A stretch of 64,000 nt of DNA from Cyclina sinensis (lineage: Eukaryota; Mollusca; Bivalvia; Venerida; Veneridae): positions 16,335,530-16,399,529 of the forward strand of contig JAAONU010000016.1 of NCBI GenBank assembly GCA_012932295.1, written 5' to 3'. Below are positions 21,791 through 31,734 of the stretch, piece after piece (the stretch's first letter is position 1; each line of letters opens with the position of its first letter). The notes below the pieces were generated by a model. It worked only from the letters and a program-made list of their open reading frames with translations. It was not told the origin of the DNA and did not search any database. A program made the translations under genes and the position numbers.

Positions 21791-23408
21791 ATAGGTTTGA
21801 TTCAAACTTGGACTAAACAACACTTATGACAAATCTGACATTATGATTATTTCAAGTTTGACCTTGACCTTTAAATGACCTTGACAGTCAAGGTCAAATC
21901 ATTGAATTTTGTTAAAACTGGCCATAATTATGTAATTTATGGTTGGATTTGAATCAGACTTGGACAAAACAACACTTATGACAAAACTGAAATGTTGAAT
22001 AACTCAGATATGACCATGACCTTAAAATGATGTTGACCATCAAGGTCAGATAATTGAATTTTGCTTAAATTGTCATAACTTTCTCATTTATTTATAGATT
22101 TGATTCATACTTGGACTAAACAACACTTAAGACAAATCCGACATTATGATAATTTCAAGTTTGACCTTGACCTTTCAATGACCTTTATTTATGGTTGGAT
22201 TTGAATCAGACTTGGACAAAACAACACTTATGACAAAGCCTACAAGATAAATTATTCAAGTTTGACCTTAACCTTAAAATTAGCAGGACAGTCAAGGTCA
22301 AATAATTAAATTTTGCTTAAATTTTCATAACTTTGTTGATTTTGGTTGGTTTTGATTCATAAATGACAATAATGACAAAACCGACATATTGAATAACTCA
22401 GGTATGACCATAGACTAAAAATGACCTTGACTGTCATACCTTTCTCACTTATTTATGGATTTGATTCATACTTGGACAAAACAATACTTATGACAAATCC
22501 GACATTTTAATTCTTTCGGATATGACCTTGATTGGTTGGATGTTAATAATACTTGGAACAAAAAAGCAACACTTATGACAAAGCCCACATGATATATTAT
22601 TAAAGTGTGACCTTTACCTTAAAAGGTCAAATTATTGAATTTTGCTCAGATTGTCATAACTTTTGTATTTATTTATGGATTTGCTCAAACTTGGACAAAA
22701 CAACACTTTTGACAAATCCGACATTATGATTCTTTCATGTATCAACTTTACGTTAGAATGACCTTGACCTTCAAGGTCAAATTATTGAATTTTGCTACAG
22801 TTTGCCATAACTTTGACATTTATCATTGGAATTGATTCATACTTGGACATAGCAACACTTTTGACAAAACCGACATGTTGTTTCACTCAGATGTGACCAT
22901 GACCTAAAAATGACCTTGACTGTCAAGGTCAGATGTTTGAATTTTGCTTAAATTGTCATAACTTTGTAATTTATTGATGGATTCGATTTATACTTGGACA
23001 AAACAATACTTTTACAAATTCGACATTTTGATTCAAGTTTGACCTTGACATATAAAATGATCTTGACTGGCAAGATCAAATTATTGAATTTTGCTAAGAT
23101 TGTCATAACTGTGTAATTTATGGTTAAACTTGATTCTTACTTGGACAAAACAACACTTTTGACAAAACTTAAATGTTGAATAATTCAGGTATGACCTTTA
23201 CCCTAAAATGACCTTGACAGTCAAGGTCCCATTATTGTATTTTACTTAAATTGTCATAACTGTTGTTTATTTTTGGATTTGATTTATACTTTGATAAAAC
23301 AACAAAACTGACATAATTTTAATTTATTATAAGTATGACCTTGACCTTAAGATGACCTTGACATTTAAAGTCAAGTTATTGAATTTTGCTTAAAATAGCC
23401 AAATTTTT

Positions 23409-25119
23409 AGCTCACCTGAGCCGTAGGCTCATGGTGAGCTATTAGGATCAATCAATGTCCGTCGTCCGTCGTCTGTCCACACATAGTTTGTTAACGCTCT
23501 AGTGGTCACATTTTTGCCTCAATTGTCTTGAAACTTGGTCAGGATGTTTGTCCCAATGATTTCTTGGACGAGTTCGAACATGGGTTATCTGGGTTGAAAA
23601 ACTAGGTCACAGAACCCAAATATAGAAAAACCTTGTTAACATTCTAGAGGCTACATTTTCAGTCCAAATATCTCGAAAATTTGTCAGAAAAGTTATATCA
23701 ATGATTTCTAGCTCGTGTTCGAAAATGGGTCATCTAGGGTCAAAAACTAGGACACAGAGCCCAAATATTGAAAAACCTTGTTAACACTCTAGAGGTAACA
23801 TTTTCAGCACAGATAATCTGGAAATTTGTCAGAAAGATTGCTTCTGTGATTTCTAGCTCAAGTTTGAATATGGGTCATTTGGGTTCAAAAACTAGGTCAT
23901 AGAGCCCAAAAATAGAAAAATCTTATTAACACTCCAGAGGTTACATTTTCAGCCCAATTATCTTGGAAATTTGTCAGAAAGGTTGCTTTGATGATTTAAA
24001 GTCAACTTTGAATATGGGTCATCTGGGTTCAAAAACTAGGTCACAGAACCCAAATATGGAAAAGTCTTGTTAACACTCTAGAGCCAACATTTTCAGTTCA
24101 AATAACCTGGAAATTTATCAAAAGATTGTTTCAATTTCAGTTTGGAATATAGGTTATCTGGGGTCAAAAACTAGGTCACAAAGCCCAAAAGTAGAAAAAA
24201 CCTTGTTAATGCTCTAGAGGTTACATTTTCAGTCCAGATGTCCTTGAAATTTGTCAGAAAGGTTGTTTCGATGATTTCTAGCTCTGGTTTGGATATGGGT
24301 CATCTGGGTTCAAAAACTAGGTCACAGAGCCCAAACATGTAAAAACCTTTTTAACACTGCAGAGGTAACATTTTCAGTCCAAATATCCTGGAAATTTGTC
24401 AGACAGGTTGGTTTGATGATTTCTTGTTCAAGTGTGAGTTTGGGTCATTTTGGATCAAAAACAAGGTCACAGAGCCAAAATATGAAAAAAACCTTGTTAA
24501 CACTCTAGAGGTAAGATTTTAATTCCAAATAACTTGGAAATTTGTTAGAAAGGTTGATTCTATGATTTCTAGCTCAGGTTCGAATATGGGTCATCCGTGG
24601 TCAAAAACTAGGTCACAGAGCCCAAATATGAAAAAACCTTGTTAACACGCTAGAGGATACATTTTCGGTCCAAATATCCTGGAAATTTGTCAGAAAAGTT
24701 GTTTTGATTATTTGTAGCTCAAGTTTGGATATGGGTCATCTAGGATCAAAAACTAGGTCACAGAGTCAAAATATCGAAAAACCTTTTTGTCACTTTTGAC
24801 TAGAGGCTACTTTTTCAGTCCAAATACCCTGGAAATTTGTCAGAAAGATTGTTTTACCTCTAGCTCAAGTCCGAATATGGGCCATCTAGGTTCAAATACT
24901 AGGTCATAGAGCCCAAATATGCAAAAACCTTGTTAACACTCTAGTGGTAACATTTTCAGTCCAAACAACCTGAAAATTTGTCAGAAAGATTGTTTCAATA
25001 ATTTCTAGGTCAAGTTCGAAAATGGGTCATCTGGGGTCAGTTAACCAGGTCCATAGCCACTTTTGTAAAAAGCAGTCATACTCAGGTGAGCGATACAGGG
25101 CCATCATGGCCCTCTTGTT
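23409..25119 (+). mobile_element. HINE-like element B2 nested in G1
   Basis: The head AGCTCACCTGAGCC with a GGTGAGCT second arm leads into a TCCGTCGTCCGTCGTC tract. Ten or more units follow, of the 'aacactctagaggttacattttcagtccaaatatcctggaaatttgtcag' subfamily. The right end is TCAGGTGAGC, the GGGCCATCATGGCCC hairpin and TCTTGTT. It is complete at both ends, and G1 repeat sequence resumes immediately after. Confidence 0.85.
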
Positions 25120-25816
25120 GTTATTTATGGTTTGATTTGATTTAAACTGAGACAAAACAACACCTATGACAAAACTGACACATTGAATCATTCAACTGTA
25201 ACCTTGACCTTCAAATGACCCTGATTATCAAGTTCAAATTATTGAATTTTGCTAATATTGGCCATAACGTCATTTTTAATTCTTTTTTATTAATACTCGG
25301 ACAAAACAACGCTCATGACAAAACCTACATGTTAAATTGTTCAAGTGTGACTTTAACCTTTAAATGACCTTTACAGTCAAGTTCGAATTATTGCATTCTG
25401 CTAAAATAGCCAAACTTTTGATATTTATGGATGGATTTGATCTATACAGGGAAAAAACAACACTAATAATTAAAGAAATGTGTTAAACAATTCAAGCATT
25501 ACCTTGACCTTTAATTGACCTTGACATTACTTAAATTGGCTATATCTTTGTTGTTAATGGATTTAGTGTCTTCATGCTTGGACATAAATACCTTTTAGAC
25601 AATACCTCCAGAGAAGGTTAAACTGAACTTGACCTTGACCTTTAAGGTCAAATTTCTGAATGTTGCTAAAATTGGCCATAACTTTGTTATGTATAATTAT
25701 ATTTCCAAATGATGTTCCATTTGAAATCCCTTCACCACAATGTGCTTCCTCTGATGTGTTTTCCTTTGGAAATAGAAAAAAGTCAAGCGTGGCCCCCGCT
25801 TGCGGTGGCTCTTGTT

Positions 25817-26489
25817 ATTATATTGTTTTTGACCTGTCCATCTATGATTGTCACACTGTTTCCATTTGAAAATTAGAGTACCTTTTCAAATAGAGTCTTC
25901 AAACTTCATAGGATGATTTCCCTTAACAAGTTACAGTACCCTATTGTTTTTCTGTCTTGTAGGTCAAGGTCACAGTGACCTCAAATGTGAAAATGGTTCT
26001 CTGCTCAGTAACACTAGAGTTCTATTTGACAAAGTGTATTCAGACTTAATAGGATGACTGTCCTTATTGAGTAACAGAAGTCTATTGATTTTTGGTTCAC
26101 CCAATCAAAGGTCCAGGTCACAGTTCAAATTTCATAGGATGTTTATCTTTAATGAGTACAAGAAGCCTTTTGATTTTGGGGCAACTGGTCAAAGGTTAAG
26201 GCCACAGTGATTTGACTTGAAAATGGTTTCTGCTCAATAACTTGAGTTCTATTTGACCCAGAGTCTTCAAACTGCATAGGATGATTTTCATTGTTGAGTA
26301 GAAGAAGCCTATTGTTTTTGGGGTCAGTTGATCAAAGGTCAAGGTCACAATGACCTTATTTTCTGCAACAATTGTACTCCTTAGTTATACCACAGCCTTT
26401 TCCAACACACTCATTCCTATTCTCTAGTTCACAATTCTGTTACTTACTGACCCCCCTTATCTATTCTGTGCCCCTGTTTCAATCATGAA
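25817..26489 (+). repeat. Diverged GGTCA-rich repeat units before exon 3
   Basis: Four or so units of the type 'gttctatttgacccagagtcttcaaactgcataggatgat...ggtcaaaggtcaaggtcaca'. They include GGTCAnnnTGACC palindromes at 25968-25980 and 26343-26355. They resemble the units of B5 and K1. Confidence 0.55.
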
Positions 26490-26530
26490 CTGGGGGACAC
26501 ATGTTTTTTTTTACAAAAAACATTTAGTTA
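26490..26530 (+). mobile_element. HINE-like right end next to exon 3
   Basis: 'ctgggggacacatg' (a third-arm-like sequence) is followed by a T8/A6 hairpin resembling the family D tail hairpin, then 'catttagtt'. It ends about 17 bases before the exon 3 acceptor. Confidence 0.5.
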
Positions 26531-26547
26531 ACCTTTGTTTTCTTCAG

Positions 26548-26775
26548 ATTCTTGAAAGATTAGTTCAAGAGAGTTTACTGTTAGCTGAAAGTTGTGGCTG
26601 TAAAACAGTGGCTTTTCCTACCTTAGGCACAGGGAATTTAATGTACCCAGTATTGGATGCTGCAGTGGCAATTCTTGATGGGATAGAAAAATACAGAACA
26701 GAAACAACTATTGGGCATATAAGCACTGTATACATCACTACACCGAACTCCATTGAGGTTGATATTATGTCAAAG
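26548..26775 (+). CDS. Macro-domain gene, exon 3: second half of macro domain
   Basis: An exon of 76 codons, phase 0 in and out, between ttttcttcag and gtaaga. It starts ILERLVQESLLLAE, then has CKTVAFPTLGTGNLMYP, the second ADP-ribose-binding loop of macro domains, then DAAVAILDGIEKY and a closing STVYITT strand. It joins exon 2 without a gap in the fold. The Gly usually found before Tyr/Phe-Pro in this loop is Met here (NLMYP), which could alter ligand binding. With exons 1-2 the domain is about 177 residues, the normal size. The similarity points to PARP9/14/15-type or related macro proteins; the catalytic ART domain, if any, is outside the window. Confidence 0.92.
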
Positions 26776-27064
26776 GTAAGAATTTTCTTTTGTGCTTAAT
26801 GTATATGTATTTTACACTTTCTTTTTTTTCAAAAATTAAATAACCATTTTTTTTCTTCCTATAGTATTTGAACTATCTGTCCTTTCTATTATTCATGTCT
26901 GCTCAATATCTCTTTAACTTCTTGAAATTACTTGGTAGAAATGCCTAAAGACTAGTGACATATGTGTTTGGTAATGTCAAAGGTCAGGATCACACGAGAT
27001 CAGTTGTTGCATCCTTTTCCATTTTCTGTTCTCTCCATCTTTCTTGAACATCTTGAATATAATT

Positions 27065-28395
27065 AGTCCCCTACTGGTTTAACCGGAGGGGACTATAGGT
27101 TTACCCTCCGTCCGTCTGTCCGTCCGTCAGTCCGTCTGTCTGTCCATCCTTCACAAAAACTGGATCCCGTGATAACCCAAAAAGTACTGAAAATATTTTA
27201 ATGAAACTTGAAATATGGGTAGATGGCAGTCTGGAGATTATGCAAGTCTTTTTTTTTTCATATTTTGAAAATTTTGGTTGTTATAGCAACAAATATACTT
27301 AAAATATGGCAAATATAACAATATTTGTGATAACTCAAAAATTTCTAAGTATAATTCTATGAAACATAAAATATGGATAGGTGATAGTATGGAAATAATG
27401 CACCTCAAGGTTCACAACTCTAGCACCAAAATTATTAGATTTATCACCCCTTGAACTTAGAATTTTCATGAAAAAAATGTGTTTTTTTCTGTAAAACTCA
27501 AAAAGTACTAAAAATATTTTTTGGAAACATGAAGTATGGATAGGTACAGTATGAAGATAATGCACCTCAAGGTTCACAACTCTAGCTCCAAAATTATTAG
27601 ATTTATCCCCCTTGAACTTAGAATTTTCATGAAAAAATGTGTTTTTTTTGTATATAACTTCATTATTTCTTAATGTATCTACTTCAAACTTTAAATATTG
27701 GTTTCTTATCACACCCACATCATATGTGACAAGGTTCATAATTCTAGCACCTAAATTGTCAGAATAATCATCCTTGAAGTTTGAATTTTTTATCCTATGT
27801 TGAAACATTTGGTACATTTGTCTTTCCCTAAAAACTGTATCCAGTGAAATATGGATAAATGGCAGTATGGAGAATATCCACCTCATTTTTTTATGAACCT
27901 AAAGGAGGAACTGACCATCCGTTTATCAGTCATTTCCTCCGAAAACTTAACCATTGACCATATTTTCCTTACTTCTGAATGGTATTACTTCAAACTTGGC
28001 CACAACAATACCTTGGACAAGACCATTCCAATGAAATACACTTCCTTGACCTTGACCTCTGAATGACCTTGACCTTTAAAGTTTTCTTGTCCAAAAATTA
28101 TAAGTTTGGCCATAATTTCCTTATTTCTGAACAAAATTACTTCAAACTTGGTCACGACAACCCCTTCGATAAGACCTTTTCAACAACATATATTTCTATG
28201 ACCTTAACCTCTAAATGACGTTGACCTATGACATTTTCTTCTTTGATGATACTTTGTACATGGATAGAGGATCATATGGAGATTATGCATGTCTCAGACA
28301 AATTCTTTAGTCAATTTCCACATATGGGTTGGAGTTAGGGAGATGGTCATTGCACCGGTAGGGGACTGTTGCTTTGTCTGTGACAAGCTCTTGTT
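27065..28395 (+). mobile_element. HINE-like element A2 (complete)
   Basis: Head AGTCCCCTACTGGT with its reverse-complement arm, a long TCCG/TCTG tract, and A-type units with 'gttcacaactctagcaccaaaattattagattt'. A right half follows with TGACCTTGACC units, the third arm ACCGGTAGGGGACT, a CTTTGTC/GACAAG hairpin and CTCTTGTT. The right half differs from that of A1 and A3. The 183-residue minus-strand open frame inside is a repeat shadow. Confidence 0.85.
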
Positions 28396-28782
28396 TTAAA
28401 ATGAGTTTGTAGACACATCAGAGGCTCAACATAATGATGTGATCAGCGCCATCCAAGGTTGAGATTATGTATGAGATAACAAGTCGTGGCCATTCCATCA
28501 TTAATGTTCTTGCATGTGGCTTATAAACATTTTATTAACAGTTAACTTACAATTTTTGTCAAAAGGCATCAGTATGAACAATATCAACATCGTGACATGA
28601 AATGTCAAAGGTATAGACCTCCTTCAGAAATTTCCTGCTGAAATTAAGACCACGCCACTATTACGGGCACTTAAGAAGAATCAAACATTTTTATTCCTGT
28701 CTTATTACAGATATTTATCAGAATTAAGACTCCGCTGCTAATCCAGTTATAAGACCATCTTGTCTAGATCATACTGTATATT
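28396..28782. other. Unassigned intron sequence
   Basis: AT-rich, with no recognised feature. Confidence 0.4.
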
Positions 28783-29290
28783 TATGCCCCCCTTTTTCAA
28801 AAGGAGGGCATATTGCTTTGCTGCTGTCTGTTGGTCAGACTGTCTGTATATCCACCAACAGTTCCTGTTCATTTTATTGGCAGAGGTTACAGATTTATTA
28901 TAAGAGTATCGAGGTCAAGTTCTGTTTTGGGTATGATCAAGCAATTTTAGATGGAGTTATGCACCTTGGACTTTGAAAAATTCCAATTATTTGCAGTTTC
29001 TGTTCATTTTCTTGGCAGAGGTTGCAAATACTGATATGTAATTTGGTATGCAGATTTATCATAAAAACATCTAGGTCAGGTTCTGTTTTGAGTTTGATCG
29101 AGCAATTTTTGACAGATTTAGCCCCTTGGACTTAGCAAAATTCCAATTATTTGCAGTTTCTGTTCATTTTCTTGCCAGATGTTGCACGTACTAAAATGAA
29201 ATTTGGTATAAAGATTTATCATAAAAATATCTAGGTCAAAATTCTGTTTTTGGTAGGATGAAGCAATTTTTGACAAAGTTATGCCCCTCA
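28783..29290 (+). repeat. Repeat family L, head plus three units
   Basis: Head 'atgcccccctttttcaaaaggagggcat' (a good hairpin), then CTGTCTGTTGG and three units of about 125-130 bp with 'gcagtttctgttcattttcttggcagaggttgca'. The right end is missing. Confidence 0.55.
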
Positions 29291-29589
29291 AATGACACTT
29301 CAGAAAAAATGCTCATTTTTCACTATATGGCTATAATAAGGCGTCTTATCCAAGCATCCATACTACATCCAAGTGTCTATGAATTTTCACCATTAAATTT
29401 TAATTGTGTCAGACAAAATGAAAAGTTTCTTTACAAAAAAACATCTAGAAATACATTTAACAACATGAAACAAATATATAGTAATGACACATGGGAGCAT
29501 GTCAAGGCAATTAACAAACATCAGTGTTTTCACAGCATTAAAGGTTTATTTATTTTCAAAGTATTGCCCATTAACACTCACACATTTTG

Positions 29590-29910
29590 AATGTCTATTC
29601 ACCCATTTTGAGAATACATGCTGATACCAACAACAGTCCAGTCCAGCAACGATGCGGTTGACCTGTGATTATAGTTCTTGCAAAAATTCGAACTTGATCC
29701 CATGCAGCTCTGATTTAATGGTGGGGGGCAAGTCAGGTGAGTAGGCCAGATGTTCCAACAAGTTGAATACCATTATGCTTCTCTCTAGCAAAGTGGATGC
29801 TGCCTTGTGTGGAGGAGCATTATCTTGATGGAGACAGATGTTTTCCAAGTTTCCCACCATCCCAGGTTGTTTTTGTCTTATGGCTTGCAAAACATTGCGC
29901 TAGATCACTT
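29590..29910 (-). pseudogene. mariner transposase C-terminal remnant
   Basis: On the minus strand, 29669-29890 reads ICLHQDNAPPHKAASTLLE followed by LAYSPDLPP, the hallmark C-terminal blocks of mariner-type transposases. The DNAPPH motif and the YSPDL block that precedes the last catalytic Asp are visible. Weak similarity continues to about 29590 in shifted frames. No terminal repeats were located, and the N-terminal half is absent. Inactive. Confidence 0.75.
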
Positions 29911-30089
29911 GGATTCAGCATGTATAAACATTAAACATGCAACTGCTTGATTTGCATTTTCGTTTTCATTAATATCTTAAACATTTTTAATATTACTATA
30001 ATTATTTTTTTTAATTAAAAGATAATTTTAAATAATCTTAAAAAAGTTGTCAGCATTTGAGCTTATTCACACCAAATATTTTTTTTAAT
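29911..30089. other. AT-rich spacer
   Basis: Very AT-rich, with no feature seen. Confidence 0.4.
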
Positions 30090-31289
30090 AGTTTCCTACT
30101 CTTTTAAACAGAGGGAACTATAAGTTTACCCTCCATCCATCACTCTGTTCGTCCATCACAAAAACTGGATCCCGTGATAATGCAAAAAGTACTAAAAATA
30201 TTTTTATGAAACTTGAAATATGGGTAGATGGCAGTCTGGAGATCATGCACATCTTTTTTTTCTCTTCATCTGTCAACATTTTTTGTTGCTATGGCAACAA
30301 ATATACTTGAATTTAGAATCTTCATGTAGTTTTTTTTGTAGAACTCAAAAAGTTCTGAAAATATTTTTAGGAAACATGAAATATTGATAGGTGACAGTAT
30401 GAAGATAATGCACTTCAAGGTTCACAACTCTAGCTCCAAAATTATTAGATTTATCCCCCTTGAACATAGAATTTTTATAAAAAAATGTGTTTTTTTGTGT
30501 AACTTTTTTATTTATGTATCTACTTCAAACTTTAAATACTGGTTTCTTATCATCACCCGCATCATATGTGGCAAGGTTAATAGTTCTAGCACCTAAATTG
30601 TCAGAATTATCATCCTTGCACTTCGACTTTTTTCTTCTTATGTTGAAAAATTTGGTACATTTGTCTTTCCCTAAAAACTGTATCCAGAGATCACTTTTGA
30701 AGTACTTGGAACTTTTCCAACAAATTTACTGAGAATAAAGTAAAGTTGAAACATAAGATAAAACATAGTGATCCTGAGAAAATGTTAAATCTCAACCTTT
30801 CTCGGTGTAAAAAGCTCGAGAAAGAAGCATTAGAAAGTGGCTTCATACAGTTGGTGGAGCAGCCTACATGAACTAGGATCTGTCCTAGATATAGCCTTTA
30901 CTAACTATCCAGCTGGAAATTGTCACTTAACTGACACTCCTGTGTACTATTTAGACCATCACATCATCTCTGTCCATATGAGAATCTGAGATATTTAAGG
31001 TCCTTTCAACATACCAGTACTTATTTTTTTACAGGTAAATACTCCAAATATACAGTTTATTACAACAACAGTTACTTACCGTTTGATTATTTGTGGTATA
31101 AACATAATTCCCTTACTATGCAGGGACACTTAACACATTGTGGTGATACATACAAACCCTAAAATTCATTTATATATTCTACAATGGTATTGAAAAGCTA
31201 TGGCCAGATTATTGCTGACATATGTCTTGTGGGGTTCTAGCCAGTAGGGGACTTTTGTATTGCTTGCAATACTTTGATAATTGCTTGTT
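30090..31289 (+). mobile_element. HINE-like element A3 with short endonuclease fragment
   Basis: A diverged A head ('agtttcctactcttttaaacagagggaact'), then A units. At 30793-30989 it carries the same endonuclease C-terminal segment as A1, but with a 2-bp deletion and a frameshift. The right end is CCAGTAGGGGACT, the GTATTGCTTGCAATAC hairpin and TTGCTTGTT. It shares the right half with A1, not with A2. Confidence 0.75.
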
Positions 31290-31432
31290 TATAAATTGAT
31301 TCGATAATATTTACAAATGATATTGCCTTTGAAAACCCTTCATCACAGTTTGCTTCCTCTGATGTGTTTAAAATAGGAAAAATAGGAAATAGGAAATTCA
31401 AGCATGGCCCTTTTTGCAGTGCAGCTCTTGTT
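31290..31432 (+). mobile_element. Right-end fragment of family G
   Basis: Matches the last 140 bp of G1 and G2 ('tttgcttcctctgatgtgttt' to 'gcagctcttgtt') and abuts the A3 tail. Confidence 0.65.
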
Positions 31433-31734
31433 AGACTTGTGTCACTTGTAACTCGAAAAGTATAACTGCTAGAGTCATAAAACTTTCTGACTTTTTATTT
31501 TGACACAAATTTATTTGAGATCAGCACACTTATATTCACTGATTAAGCAAAAAATAGCAATTTTGGACTTGTATCACTTGTAACTCCAAACATATAACTG
31601 CTTTAACCATGAAACCTTCTAAGAATAGTTGTCAGCATGTGAACTTATGCACCTGGGTATTTTTGACACAAATTTATTGGACATTGGCAGACTAGGCCCC
31701 CTGATTAAGCAAAAAATGGCATTTTTAGATTTTT
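31433..31734 (+). repeat. Two diverged tandem units
   Basis: Two copies of a roughly 125-bp unit containing 'cttgtatcacttgtaactcc...ataactgct...gacacaaatttatt'. Probably the body of another truncated element; no terminal arms are seen. Confidence 0.45.

Larger units (their letters stand above)
20192..25816 (+). mobile_element. HINE-like element G1 with three nested insertions
   Basis: Head AGCTCGACTTTTT, with a GCCATTGCCGTTGCCGTCC tract. A long tandem body follows, of 'cataactttgttatttatggttggatttgattcatacttggacaaaacaacacttatgacaaaa' units with TGACCTTGACC motifs. The right end has AAAGTCAAGC, a GCCCCCGC/GCGGTGGC hairpin and TCTTGTT. Its repeats continue on both sides of a hAT-like copy (20464-21036), F1 (21334-21790) and B2 (23409-25119), which are therefore younger. 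Confidence 0.8.

Noticed and set aside
27335..27886. 183-codon minus-strand open frame
   Set aside because: It runs antisense through A2 units, and the same words repeat within the translation. Repeat shadow.
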